From Clostridiaceae bacterium Marseille-Q4145 (GTDB taxonomy: Bacteria; Bacillota; Clostridia; Lachnospirales; Lachnospiraceae), in assembly GCA_018223365.1 (NCBI GenBank), contig JAGTTP010000001.1, positions 1,054,001 to 1,118,000 of the forward strand: a stretch of DNA of 64,000 nucleotides. Direction: 5' to 3'. The notes under the pieces were generated by a model. It did no database searches and was not told the DNA's origin. It was given only the letters and a program-made list of their open reading frames with translations. Position numbers and translations under genes: made by a program. This document shows positions 51,145-59,678 of the stretch, piece by piece (the first letter of the stretch is position 1; every line of letters begins with the position of its first letter).

Positions 51145-52668
51145 ATGAAATTATCCTACAACAAGGTGTTCGATAGATATACAATGTCTTTTTCAGATAA
51201 ACTGGCTGAATCTTCGTATTCTCTGTACAGAACACTGAGATTGCAGTTGGCAAAGATATTCCCACTTTCAGAACATGAGAAATATTGGTTTGATGATGAT
51301 CTATTTTCAAAAGAAGAAGCTGCAGATATGCCGCAAGGTTTTGATTACATAGAAAAGAAGGATGTCGATAGTTTTGTAAAGTTAGACTACATAGATTTGT
51401 ACGATTATCTTCCAAAAGAAGATCTGCCAAAGTTTATTAAGGAACTGAAAAAATGTGTTCGCCGAAATAAGATAGCCCCTTTTGGTGCATTTCGTTCCCG
51501 TGAGGATATTGATAAGATCGACAATTTTGGTCGGTATTATGATGGTCAGGCTTTTACACATATTTTATCAGTTCGGTTTCGTAAAAACGAAAAGCTCCAA
51601 CAATCTTGTTCTGATCTTTCCGTATCTCTTCGTAATCTGTCAGCCACTTTTCTTTTAGTACAGTATCGTGTATATATTACAAAAGAATTTAATACTAAGA
51701 TCGCAGAAGTATGTAAGAAAAAGTATTCTGGATATACAACGGTTTATAGACAATTCAATACACCTTGGTATGCTGTAAAAAAATTTGGTAGATCATCTCA
51801 TACTGGTAATAATGTTCGTCAAGAAAAAATCTATAAGATGATTTCTCAACTGAAGTGGCAAATATTGATGGAAATTCGCAAGACATATTCCGTTCGCTTT
51901 TGGGACGACGGAATATTTACACCGACATTTGAAACATATTCAACCAATATCCGTCCCAGTAATGAGCGTCGCAATTTAGAGTTTTGGGATAGTATCTCGT
52001 TTGACAGAGTTGCCGACTATGCACCAACGTATAACGCCTGCGTATGCTGGGATTATAAGCATGGAGAAAATGAGGGGATACGTTTATCTGCTTTCTGCGG
52101 CGGAAATTACTCCAGAGACGATCATTTGCCGGAGATAGCTCACCATGATATCTCGGATATATATGGGGTTTATTTAACTGCGGCTACATTGGAATATGTT
52201 GCAGATAGAGACATTGCGATCTGCAATAAAAAAATCAGCAAAGTGATTAGAAAAACTAAAACATCCTCTGTTCTAAAAGTCAGAGTTGCAGTTGAACGAA
52301 AGCTATATTATTGTTATCGCTTTATTTCAGAATTCTCAGGTAAGTCTATAGATCACGATGACGTCAAAGCCTTTAGACATCAGTTTTATAAAAAAGGTTC
52401 TGTATCGTCAAGGAGTCTTGAAGGTATATCTAAAAGAATCAAAGAAACAAAAGTGCGAATTGATAATATCCTAAAGCTATTGAATGATGCGGCTGAATAC
52501 AGAAGCAGTGAATCAAACATAAAACTGCAGTGGATCATGATGATCGTAACTATTCTGTCTTTGTTCGTTGCATTGTACAGTATTAAAAATGGTGATGTTA
52601 TAAACGAGATCAAAAATTTAATTGAGTGGATAAAAACACATAGCGGGTTAAAGGCATCTAACCTGTAG
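51145..52668 (+). CDS. Unknown 507-aa protein with C-terminal membrane anchor
   Basis: I do not recognise the family. The first 450 residues are soluble, Lys/Tyr/Phe-rich and mixed alpha/beta, without an obvious catalytic motif. A hydrophobic helix QWIMMIVTILSLFVALYSI lies near the C-terminus (about 470-490), preceded by a helical region (SLEGISKRIKETKVRIDNIL), so the protein is probably tail-anchored with the bulk in the cytoplasm. The last residues SGLKASNL are encoded by the rlmD-derived repeat in rlmD's own frame, ended by a TAG where copy 1 has TAT. AAGGAG is 8 nt before the ATG. Codon use is much more AT-rich than that of rlmD, indicating transfer. Confidence 0.75.
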   Translation: MKLSYNKVFDRYTMSFSDKLAESSYSLYRTLRLQLAKIFPLSEHEKYWFDDDLFSKEEAADMPQGFDYIEKKDVDSFVKLDYIDLYDYLPKEDLPKFIKELKKCVRRNKIAPFGAFRSREDIDKIDNFGRYYDGQAFTHILSVRFRKNEKLQQSCSDLSVSLRNLSATFLLVQYRVYITKEFNTKIAEVCKKKYSGYTTVYRQFNTPWYAVKKFGRSSHTGNNVRQEKIYKMISQLKWQILMEIRKTYSVRFWDDGIFTPTFETYSTNIRPSNERRNLEFWDSISFDRVADYAPTYNACVCWDYKHGENEGIRLSAFCGGNYSRDDHLPEIAHHDISDIYGVYLTAATLEYVADRDIAICNKKISKVIRKTKTSSVLKVRVAVERKLYYCYRFISEFSGKSIDHDDVKAFRHQFYKKGSVSSRSLEGISKRIKETKVRIDNILKLLNDAAEYRSSESNIKLQWIMMIVTILSLFVALYSIKNGDVINEIKNLIEWIKTHSGLKASNL

Positions 52669-52825
52669 ATCTCACAAATTAAGCGAAAATGTGGGGGGTG
52701 GTAAGAACTATAATTTGCCGAAGTCCGAGGATTCCAGACAGCCACAGTGCCCACTGGAAAAAGAGAAAGCAATCCGAGAAGCATTCAAATATTTTGGGAT
52801 GATCTAACATCCCGCAGAATGGAGG
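52643..52825 (+). repeat. Direct repeat, copy 2: displaced rlmD 3' end
   Basis: Matches copy 1 (50594-50780) from CGGGTTAAAGG to GGAGG. A TAG and a 7-bp loss destroy the reading frame that in copy 1 encodes the end of rlmD. It marks the junction between the small inserted segment and the next, larger mobile element. Confidence 0.92.
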
Positions 52826-52852
52826 AATATAAACCCTTAGATTAAAACTCAG

Positions 52853-52887
52853 CCCTCTGCCTTTTCCTTGGCAGAGGGCCGTTTTTT
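52853..52887. terminator. Terminator at the element junction
   Basis: CCCTCTGCC (52853-52861) pairs with GGCAGAGGG (52870-52878), followed by CCGTTTTTT on the plus strand. It sits between the repeat and the stop of the convergent permease gene. Confidence 0.8.
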
Positions 52888-52896
52888 GCTTAACAG

Positions 52897-55542
52897 TTAT
52901 TGAGCATCCCTTAATTGCTCTACAACGCTGCATTTCGCTGCGTTGTCATACATCATGCAAGGAATCAGCCACCCCAGCAGAAGAAATACCGGAATTGTCA
53001 GCAGGACAGGCAGAATGGTGAATCGATACTCAAAGAACCAGAACATACTGCCCAGCATTTTTCCTGCAAGAGGTCCCACCGCCAGCGACAGAATAAAGGC
53101 CGCCGCTACGGAGGACATTGCGTAAAATAATCCCTCGTAGATCAGCATGGTTTTGAGCTGCCGGTTCGTCATTCCTACAGCCTGAAGCACAGCAAATTCA
53201 CGGCGGCGGGAAAGAATACCGGTCATCATGGCGTTGAAGAAATTTAAGAGTCCCACCAGCCCGATGATAGCACAGAGAATACCACCTATCAGAAGGAACA
53301 TCTGCCGGAACTGAGCAAATTCAGAGCGAGCCGTGGCCTTGCTTTCATACATCAAGGGCGAAAACTCACCGGCAGTGAGCTTCGATAGATATTGCTCTGC
53401 TTCGGCCTCGTCAACTTCGTCCGCTGTGTCGAACAGGTAGAGCAGCGGAATGGCCGCACCACCGCTGTCCCGCTGTGCGGTATCCACCGACAAAACTGTC
53501 TCATATCCAATACCACCATAACGATAACTCATGGAATACGGAAGCTCTACCAAGGCGCAGACCGTGTACGCTACATCTCTGGCTCCATACAGTTTTTCCT
53601 GAAGGTGCTCCTCCGGTGTATCTTCGGTGCAGAGTTCCCCGGTGCGGCTGTCGATATATTTCACATCGTCCGCATAGGTAGCGGTGATCGTGTCTCCCAC
53701 CTTGGGGTAGTATTCAAGATTGGGCAGATTACCGTAGTCATCTAAGGAAACCGCAATGGCAATGGCGTTATTGTCCGGCTCCAACATGGGAGAAATATCT
53801 CCGTCGAACACTTGCAGCTTGTCAAACAGACTGTTATCCAGAGCCTCAATTCTGGTCTTTCCCATCACCATATTGCCCCGGTGCTCCAGACGGCTCATAT
53901 GGCTGTCCAACTGCTCGGCGCTTTCGAACCATGCATAGTCCTGCCGCAGAGCATCCTCCGTCATCCACAGGTAGGCGGGTTTTCGCACAGCATATCCCGT
54001 GCCGGAAAGACTGGCCTTTGTGTTTGCTGCGATCTCTCCGATCTGTTCTGGCGTGATGAATTCATCTGCTGAGTTGTAACGGAAATAGTCGGGCGTGCTG
54101 ACGATAAAATCGGCGCAGGTCTTGGCGGATACATACTTCTCCATGCTGAAGCCGCCCACAAAGGTACACAGCGCATTGAAGAGTGTCACCGACAGTGCCA
54201 GAGACACCACCACCAGTACCGTCTTTTTCTTGTTTCGTCCCAAATTGGCAAAGGCCATCTGATGGAGCTTCGCTCCCCGGGTGCTGCGCTGTTTTTTCTT
54301 GGTCTGCATTGTATCCGTATATTTGGTAGCCTCCACCGGAGAGACCTTGGCTGCCATTTTTCCGGGCTTAGAACAGGACAAAAGCACCGTCAACAAGGCA
54401 AACAGCATGGACCCAAGGAAGATCACAGGCGAAGTGCTGATGGTGGTGATGCCTGTATCCAACTGGATGGAGTGCAAGACAACAGGCACCAAAACAGCGC
54501 CGATGCCGTAGCCCAGCAGCAGCCCCGCCGGAATGCCGATCAGACAAAGCAGAAGTGCCTGCTGGCGAATGATGCGTTTGAGCTGCCGGGGCGTTGTGCC
54601 AATGGTTTTCAGAAGTCCGTAAAACCGGATATCCCCTGCAACAGAGATCTGAAAAATGTTATAGATGATAAGATACCCCGTGAAAATCACCAGCAGCAAA
54701 AAAGCTGCTATGGCGATCACAAGTTCCGGATCAAGCTTCGACTCCAGCTGGGATGAGGTATATCCCCAATTGACGCCGATTCGGACGCTGTTGGGATCGG
54801 TATAGCTGTCCCATGTGTAACCAAGATCGGTATCCACCTGCTCCATCTGCCCTTGAATGTTTGTGCCGGAGGCCAGCATGACATTCAAATCTGTGCGGAA
54901 AGGCTGTAAACCTGTTTTCACTGCCTGCGCTTCGATGTCATCTGCGTAATCACGGCTGATGTTGATGTAATGAACAGGCATTAGTTCATCATAGTCCCAA
55001 TAGCCCACCAGCGTAAAGGTATCTGTTACAGTAAAGGCGGTTTGATCCTTGTCCGTAATGGAATAGGAAACCGTGACCTCGGCGCCCAGCTCCGGCGTTA
55101 CGCCAAGCAGCTGCAACGCTGCCGTATCCATGGCTACCTCTTTGCCGCTTTCGGGCATCCGTCCGGTAGTAGGGGTTGCATAGCTCCATTTAGTGCAGTT
55201 GGCATCCATGTAGCTGATCTCTGCCGGTATTTTGGCAAAGACCCCCTCCGCAGTGATACCGATTACCTTCCGTGCCCCCGCAGCCTTCACCTTTGGGTGG
55301 GCAGCGATGCGTTCCGCCTGCTCGGGGGAAACATCCTTAAAGGTGCCATGCGCATAGCCGCCTACCTGCCGAAACTGGTAGGTTTCATAGCTGGCGTTCA
55401 ACGACAAGACAATGGTGAACATGGACGTAAATAGCAGCGTTGTCAGCGCAATGGCAAAAATGGCGATCAGATTGCGGCGACGGTTCGCATAAAGAGATTT
55501 TAAGCTGAGCTTTCGAATACATTTTCTGTTTTTGACATTCAT
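52897..55542 (-). CDS. ABC transporter permease, FtsX/MacB type
   Basis: An 881-residue integral membrane protein. TM1 is at about 24-46 (NLIAIFAIALTTLLFTSMFT), a large external domain follows, then an FtsX core with three TMs (about 275-390), a second TM set from about 440 with another external domain and a C-terminal FtsX core (LLIGGILCAIIGLVGLLNFF to the end). This double-FtsX build fits MacB-like exporters of peptides or lipids and antimicrobial-peptide resistance. Its ATG at 55542 follows GGGAGG that overlaps the ATPase stop, so translation is coupled. The adjacent two-component genes suggest drug- or peptide-induced expression. Confidence 0.9.
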   Translation of the reverse strand: MNVKNRKCIRKLSLKSLYANRRRNLIAIFAIALTTLLFTSMFTIVLSLNASYETYQFRQVGGYAHGTFKDVSPEQAERIAAHPKVKAAGARKVIGITAEGVFAKIPAEISYMDANCTKWSYATPTTGRMPESGKEVAMDTAALQLLGVTPELGAEVTVSYSITDKDQTAFTVTDTFTLVGYWDYDELMPVHYINISRDYADDIEAQAVKTGLQPFRTDLNVMLASGTNIQGQMEQVDTDLGYTWDSYTDPNSVRIGVNWGYTSSQLESKLDPELVIAIAAFLLLVIFTGYLIIYNIFQISVAGDIRFYGLLKTIGTTPRQLKRIIRQQALLLCLIGIPAGLLLGYGIGAVLVPVVLHSIQLDTGITTISTSPVIFLGSMLFALLTVLLSCSKPGKMAAKVSPVEATKYTDTMQTKKKQRSTRGAKLHQMAFANLGRNKKKTVLVVVSLALSVTLFNALCTFVGGFSMEKYVSAKTCADFIVSTPDYFRYNSADEFITPEQIGEIAANTKASLSGTGYAVRKPAYLWMTEDALRQDYAWFESAEQLDSHMSRLEHRGNMVMGKTRIEALDNSLFDKLQVFDGDISPMLEPDNNAIAIAVSLDDYGNLPNLEYYPKVGDTITATYADDVKYIDSRTGELCTEDTPEEHLQEKLYGARDVAYTVCALVELPYSMSYRYGGIGYETVLSVDTAQRDSGGAAIPLLYLFDTADEVDEAEAEQYLSKLTAGEFSPLMYESKATARSEFAQFRQMFLLIGGILCAIIGLVGLLNFFNAMMTGILSRRREFAVLQAVGMTNRQLKTMLIYEGLFYAMSSVAAAFILSLAVGPLAGKMLGSMFWFFEYRFTILPVLLTIPVFLLLGWLIPCMMYDNAAKCSVVEQLRDAQ

Positions 55543-55557
55543 CGTAGCCACCTCCCG

Positions 55558-56229
55558 TTAGTTCTGGGAGACGATCCGACCATCTTCGATACGGATAATG
55601 CGGTCTGCCATCTGCGCAATTTCTTCGTTGTGAGTGATCATTACGATTGTCTGGGCGAACTTTTGACTGGTGACTTTCAAAAGGCTCAATACATCCTGGC
55701 TGGTTTTGGAATCCAGATTGCCGGTGGGTTCATCTGCCAGAATGATAGCGGGTGCTGCCGCCAGCGCACGGGCAATGGCTACCCGCTGCTGTTGACCGCC
55801 TGAGAGCTGATTGGGCAGCGCATCCAGACGATCATCCAGCCCAAGTGTCTGTACAATCTGCTGTACGAAATCCTTATTGACCTTGCCACCGTCCAGCTCA
55901 ATGGGTAGAACAATATTTTCATACACATTCAGCACCGGAACAAGATTATATGCTTGGAACACAAAGCCGATTTTCCTGCGGCGGAAGATGGTCAGCGCTT
56001 CCTCCTTCAGGGAGAAAATATCCTGTCCGTCCACCATAACCGTGCCGCTTGTAGGGCGATCCAGCCCGCCCAGCATGTGCAGCAGCGTGGATTTGCCGGA
56101 GCCGGATGTGCCGACAATTGCAACAAATTCGCCCTTCTTTACACTTAAATCAACTCCATCCAACGCATGAACTGCGTTATTGCCGGAGCCATAAATCTTT
56201 TTCAGGTTTTTTGCCTGTAAAACTTCCAT
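55558..56229 (-). CDS. ABC transporter ATP-binding protein (MacB/LolD type)
   Basis: A 223-residue ATPase with Walker A GTSGSGKST (40-48), Q-loop VFQAYNLVPVLNVYENI, signature NQLSGGQQQRVAIARAL, Walker B IILADEPTGNLDSKTS and the His switch MITHN. It powers the permease encoded directly downstream. The start at 56229 follows GGAGG; the upstream extension of the frame lies in the promoter gap and is rejected. A short gap separates it from the kinase gene, so it may have its own promoter controlled by the response regulator. Confidence 0.94.
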   Translation of the reverse strand: MEVLQAKNLKKIYGSGNNAVHALDGVDLSVKKGEFVAIVGTSGSGKSTLLHMLGGLDRPTSGTVMVDGQDIFSLKEEALTIFRRRKIGFVFQAYNLVPVLNVYENIVLPIELDGGKVNKDFVQQIVQTLGLDDRLDALPNQLSGGQQQRVAIARALAAAPAIILADEPTGNLDSKTSQDVLSLLKVTSQKFAQTIVMITHNEEIAQMADRIIRIEDGRIVSQN

Positions 56230-56364
56230 AAATGAGTACCTCCATGAAAAAATCTGTATGTATGAAAGGAAATGATCCTTTGATACATACAGATTATCGC
56301 ATAGGAATCTTTCCACATTCTTTCCGGCGGAAAATGAAATCTAACAGTTTTGATAGAATTGTTG

Positions 56365-57261
56365 TTATTTCGGCAGAAATATGGAAAACGTACTTCCTTT
56401 TCCCGGAACGGAAGCAACCTTGATATAACCGCCCTCGCCGGATATGATCTGTCGGGCAAGGTATAAGCCAATGCCGACCCCTTCTTGTTTCTGCACACTA
56501 TTTGAGCGGTAAAAGCGAGCAAATATCTTCGCTTGCTCATTTTCCGGGATGCCTGAACCGGTATCCGATATATCGATCCTTACAAACATTTCATAGCTTA
56601 CGGCAGAAATAGTAATGGTGCCATGCTCTGTATATTTGATGGCGTTGTCTACGATATTAGCCAGCGCTTCCGCTGTCCATTTGAAGTCGAATACAGCAAA
56701 AGCATCTGTATCCTGCATTTGCAAAGACAATCCTTTTTCAGAAGCCTTGGCAGTATATTGTTCTACCACACTTTCAAGCAGCGGCTGCAGCGCTGCTTGC
56801 TGAGGGGAGAGTGAAATGATCCCGTTTTCCAGTCTGGAAAGCTTTACGAGAGAATCGATCAGAAATCGCAGCTTTTCCGATTGTTTGTACAGTGCCTCCA
56901 CATTTGCCTTCGCCGATGCAGGCATAGTTTCCTCCATCAGAAGCTCGCTGTATAACAGCAGGTTTGCAATCGGCGTTTTTGTCTGGTGGGAGATGTCCGC
57001 AATCAAGGTTTTGATTTTGTCTTTTTCCTGCGCTATGTTTTGAGAAGATGCTTCTGCGGCGGAAAGATAGTGCGCAAACTTCGTTTCCAATGCAGATAGC
57101 TGGCTTTCATCAAAATTGGTTTCAGAAAAGGAGCCGGTCATGGCAGCGTCCAGCATTCTTTCGATTTCTTCCATCGTTTTTCTGGCCTTTCTCCGCTCCC
57201 ATAACACAACAGCTGCCGCCAGAAAACACAGCAGTATGATCACAATGCCGGTTCTATTCAT
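56365..57261 (-). CDS. Sensor histidine kinase, small type
   Basis: A 298-residue kinase with one clear TM at the N-terminus (about 4-21) and almost no external part. HisKA is ADISHQTKTPIANLLLYSELL with His92. The ATPase domain has NIVDNAIKYTEHG, DTGSGIPENEQ and GVGIGLYLARQII. Kinases with tiny sensor regions often depend on an ABC transporter to sense antimicrobial peptides, and such a transporter is encoded next to it. Its ATG overlaps the response-regulator stop by 8 nt. Confidence 0.93.
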   Translation of the reverse strand: MNRTGIVIILLCFLAAAVVLWERRKARKTMEEIERMLDAAMTGSFSETNFDESQLSALETKFAHYLSAAEASSQNIAQEKDKIKTLIADISHQTKTPIANLLLYSELLMEETMPASAKANVEALYKQSEKLRFLIDSLVKLSRLENGIISLSPQQAALQPLLESVVEQYTAKASEKGLSLQMQDTDAFAVFDFKWTAEALANIVDNAIKYTEHGTITISAVSYEMFVRIDISDTGSGIPENEQAKIFARFYRSNSVQKQEGVGIGLYLARQIISGEGGYIKVASVPGKGSTFSIFLPK

Positions 57262-57931
57262 CTTTTGTCACCCAGCTATAACCGATTCCATAGACGGTTT
57301 TAATGTATTTCTGTGCGCCAAGCTTATCCCTCAGACGCTTGATCGTAACAGACAAAGCATTTTCAACCACATATTCTGCGCCATCTGTCCAGATCCGGTC
57401 TACAAGGTCTTCACGGGTCATGGTTCGGCCTCGGTTTTCAACAAGCAGACGCAGTAATTTTTGTTCGGTTTTACTCAATTCCACTTTTGAATCTCCCACA
57501 TAAAAGGTCATAGCCTTAAAGTCAAAGTGAAATAGATCCATATGGAACGGCGCATTTTTATGGTTTGACACTTGCTTTCGCAGTTGGGTATTCACCCTTG
57601 CCCGCAAAACCGAAAGAGAAAAGGGCTTGGTAATGTAATCATCAGCGCCCCGCTCCAGTCCGTCTACGATGTCCAGATCGGTGTCATTGGCAGTCAGCAG
57701 AATAACAGGAACTCCGGGCATGTTTTCCTTGACCTCCCGGAGCAGCTCAAGCCCACTGCCATCCGGCAGATTGATATCCAGCAGGATCAGGGATACACTA
57801 CCGCAAAGCAATTGCTCTCTTGCCGCTTTTAGATCATGGCAGGATATAATCTGACGGTCATCTGCTTTCAGCGCTTTGCATAAACCTTGATTCAAACCGA
57901 TATCATCTTCAACAATCAGTAATTGCTCCAT
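57254..57931 (-). CDS. OmpR-family response regulator
   Basis: A 225-residue regulator: receiver pocket IVEDD, phospho-acceptor Asp52 in LILLDINLPDGSG, Lys in ITKPFSLSVL, and a winged-helix output domain (LSKTEQKLLRLLVENRGRTM, ALSVTIKRLRDKLG). The start at 57931 follows GAGGGAG; a longer frame from 57955 overlaps the previous gene. It pairs with the kinase gene downstream and likely controls the ABC transporter operon. Confidence 0.93.
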   Translation of the reverse strand: MEQLLIVEDDIGLNQGLCKALKADDRQIISCHDLKAAREQLLCGSVSLILLDINLPDGSGLELLREVKENMPGVPVILLTANDTDLDIVDGLERGADDYITKPFSLSVLRARVNTQLRKQVSNHKNAPFHMDLFHFDFKAMTFYVGDSKVELSKTEQKLLRLLVENRGRTMTREDLVDRIWTDGAEYVVENALSVTIKRLRDKLGAQKYIKTVYGIGYSWVTKDE

Positions 57932-57947
57932 ATATCTCACTCCCTCG

Positions 57948-59120
57948 TTATTCAAATGCCACCATTATTTCCTTGGGCAATTTTTCGTTCTCACAGTTCA
58001 GAAGATAGGCGATTGCTCTGCTTGCAAATTTGTTTGTTTTCACTGTATCCCAATCGGCAAGCAAAATGACCTCTGCCTTGCCGTTCTCAAAATCTAATGA
58101 TATTTCGCCCCATTCGCCGTCGCAGTCTGCCTGATATTCGTAGATTGCGGCGGCGATTTTCTTTTTTCGCTTGATCTTGGATTTCTGTTTTAGCCGGACT
58201 GCATGGATTGCGCCCTCGGCAACCAACAATTCCGTCAACTTGTCCACTGCTTTTCGGTAGGCTCGTTCTGCACCGCTGGCAGTACTGCCCTCAAACATAA
58301 CCGCTAGTTCTTCAAAGGTGGGACGGTCTTTCCATGAGCTGACACGCCCACAGGTCATGCAGATCGCAAGACGCTTTTCAAGCAAGGTCTGTTCCCGGTA
58401 ATTCAGTTTCTCAAATGCCTGCTGCACCTTTTCTGCTTGTATGCCGTTCCAGAGGATATCGGTATAGTTCCAGCTATCGTCAAGGGCTACATCCTCGCCT
58501 GTTTCTTCGCCGTCCTCGTCTGTGACATAGAAAGGCTGCTGATTGCGGATTCCACGGACAACTTTCAGATATTCTTCCGCAAGGGCAAGATCGCAGTTGT
58601 ATTTCTTGGAAAATTCGTTGACCGCATCCTTGGTATTGTGGTACAGCCAAGCCATTGACCGCACCATTTTGTAATTGGTCAGAGAGGATACCGCCCATTT
58701 TTCTTCGCCCATGCGAAAACGGAGCATAGCATCCCGGATGAATGGGAAAATGTAGGTAGCATACTCCGCACCCTTGGCAGGATCATAGTCCATCAGCTTT
58801 TGGAGCATTTGCTCCCGGCAGGAGAGCTTAATATCCAGAAATCGGTCTGTGTCGTACAGATCACCGCCATCCATGCCGAGAAAGGATTTGATGCGCTTGT
58901 TAAGCTGCGGCTCGTAGTGGTGGAGAAAGAATGAGAAATACATCAGGTTCTTTTCCTGCAAGGCAGACAGGATATATTCGTTCAGATTGCCCACCGCTGG
59001 AGGCTCCGGTTCCAGTTGGAAGATGCGCTCTGCCGCATAAGGAATGATGCCGTCACCGTGCGGATTGACAGCGTGTTTTGGTATGTATCCGGTCATATTC
59101 CATAAAAAATCATCCAGCAT
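57948..59120 (-). CDS. Sigma-70-like protein of mobile elements
   Basis: A 390-residue protein. Residues 55-150 resemble sigma region 2 (YFSFFLHHYEPQLNKRIKSF; LMDYDPAKGAEYATYIFPFI), and residues 230-310 resemble region 4 (AFEKLNYREQTLLEKRLAIC; TFEELAVMFEGSTASGAERA). A Lys-rich stretch and a short acidic beta-rich C-terminal part follow. I recall such sigma-like proteins on Clostridial integrative elements, where they may switch on the element's own genes. GGGAGG precedes the ATG. The response regulator gene starts 16 nt downstream. The sigma assignment is by pattern only. Confidence 0.6.
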   Translation of the reverse strand: MLDDFLWNMTGYIPKHAVNPHGDGIIPYAAERIFQLEPEPPAVGNLNEYILSALQEKNLMYFSFFLHHYEPQLNKRIKSFLGMDGGDLYDTDRFLDIKLSCREQMLQKLMDYDPAKGAEYATYIFPFIRDAMLRFRMGEEKWAVSSLTNYKMVRSMAWLYHNTKDAVNEFSKKYNCDLALAEEYLKVVRGIRNQQPFYVTDEDGEETGEDVALDDSWNYTDILWNGIQAEKVQQAFEKLNYREQTLLEKRLAICMTCGRVSSWKDRPTFEELAVMFEGSTASGAERAYRKAVDKLTELLVAEGAIHAVRLKQKSKIKRKKKIAAAIYEYQADCDGEWGEISLDFENGKAEVILLADWDTVKTNKFASRAIAYLLNCENEKLPKEIMVAFE

Positions 59121-59181
59121 AGCGCACCTCCCTTCGCCTTAGTGATTTTTGTAAGTGTTCAGAAAACTGAAAGTTGCATGA

Positions 59182-59658
59182 TTATTCATATTCTGTCCTG
59201 ATAGTGAATTGTTTGGGAAGATTGTAAATGTTTGTTTTCAGAAATATAGGATAGAAATATTCATCCTGTAACCGTTCAAATGCAAGCCATTCAAAGTCAT
59301 GTATATGGTGACCTTCATGGAGTGTAAACCGTTCTCCTTTTTCCAATAATCCTGTTTCGGAAATGTCCATCAGATAATAGATACAGATTTCATGGTAATT
59401 CAGCTTATCAACATCTTCAGTGAAAAAACTTTGGTTCAGCCATAAAGGACGAATAATTTTAGGTGTGATATTCAGTTCTTCCTCTACTTCTCTAACAACT
59501 GCGTGTTCGGCAGTTTCTCCCATCTGAACTCTGCCACCAGGCAAATAAAAGTATGGGGAACGTTCATCGTGCATTGCCAGGATTTTGTTGTTAGAAATAA
59601 TGATAGCACAAACCCTATAATTAAACTTTTTCCGGTTAGAAACATAAGTAATGTCCAT
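59182..59658 (-). CDS. NUDIX hydrolase
   Basis: A 158-residue NUDIX pyrophosphohydrolase. The Nudix box is GGRVQMGETAEHAVVREVEE followed by ELNIT, with the catalytic REVEEE core. Members cleave nucleoside diphosphates linked to another moiety; the substrate here is unknown. The start at 59658 follows GGAGG; an in-frame ATG at 59682 overlaps the preceding gene's stop. It lies 20 nt downstream of the DUF6076 gene and is probably co-transcribed with it as element cargo. Confidence 0.9.
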   Translation of the reverse strand: MDITYVSNRKKFNYRVCAIIISNNKILAMHDERSPYFYLPGGRVQMGETAEHAVVREVEEELNITPKIIRPLWLNQSFFTEDVDKLNYHEICIYYLMDISETGLLEKGERFTLHEGHHIHDFEWLAFERLQDEYFYPIFLKTNIYNLPKQFTIRTEYE

Positions 59659-59678
59659 CCATCTTTCCTCCGTCAAAT

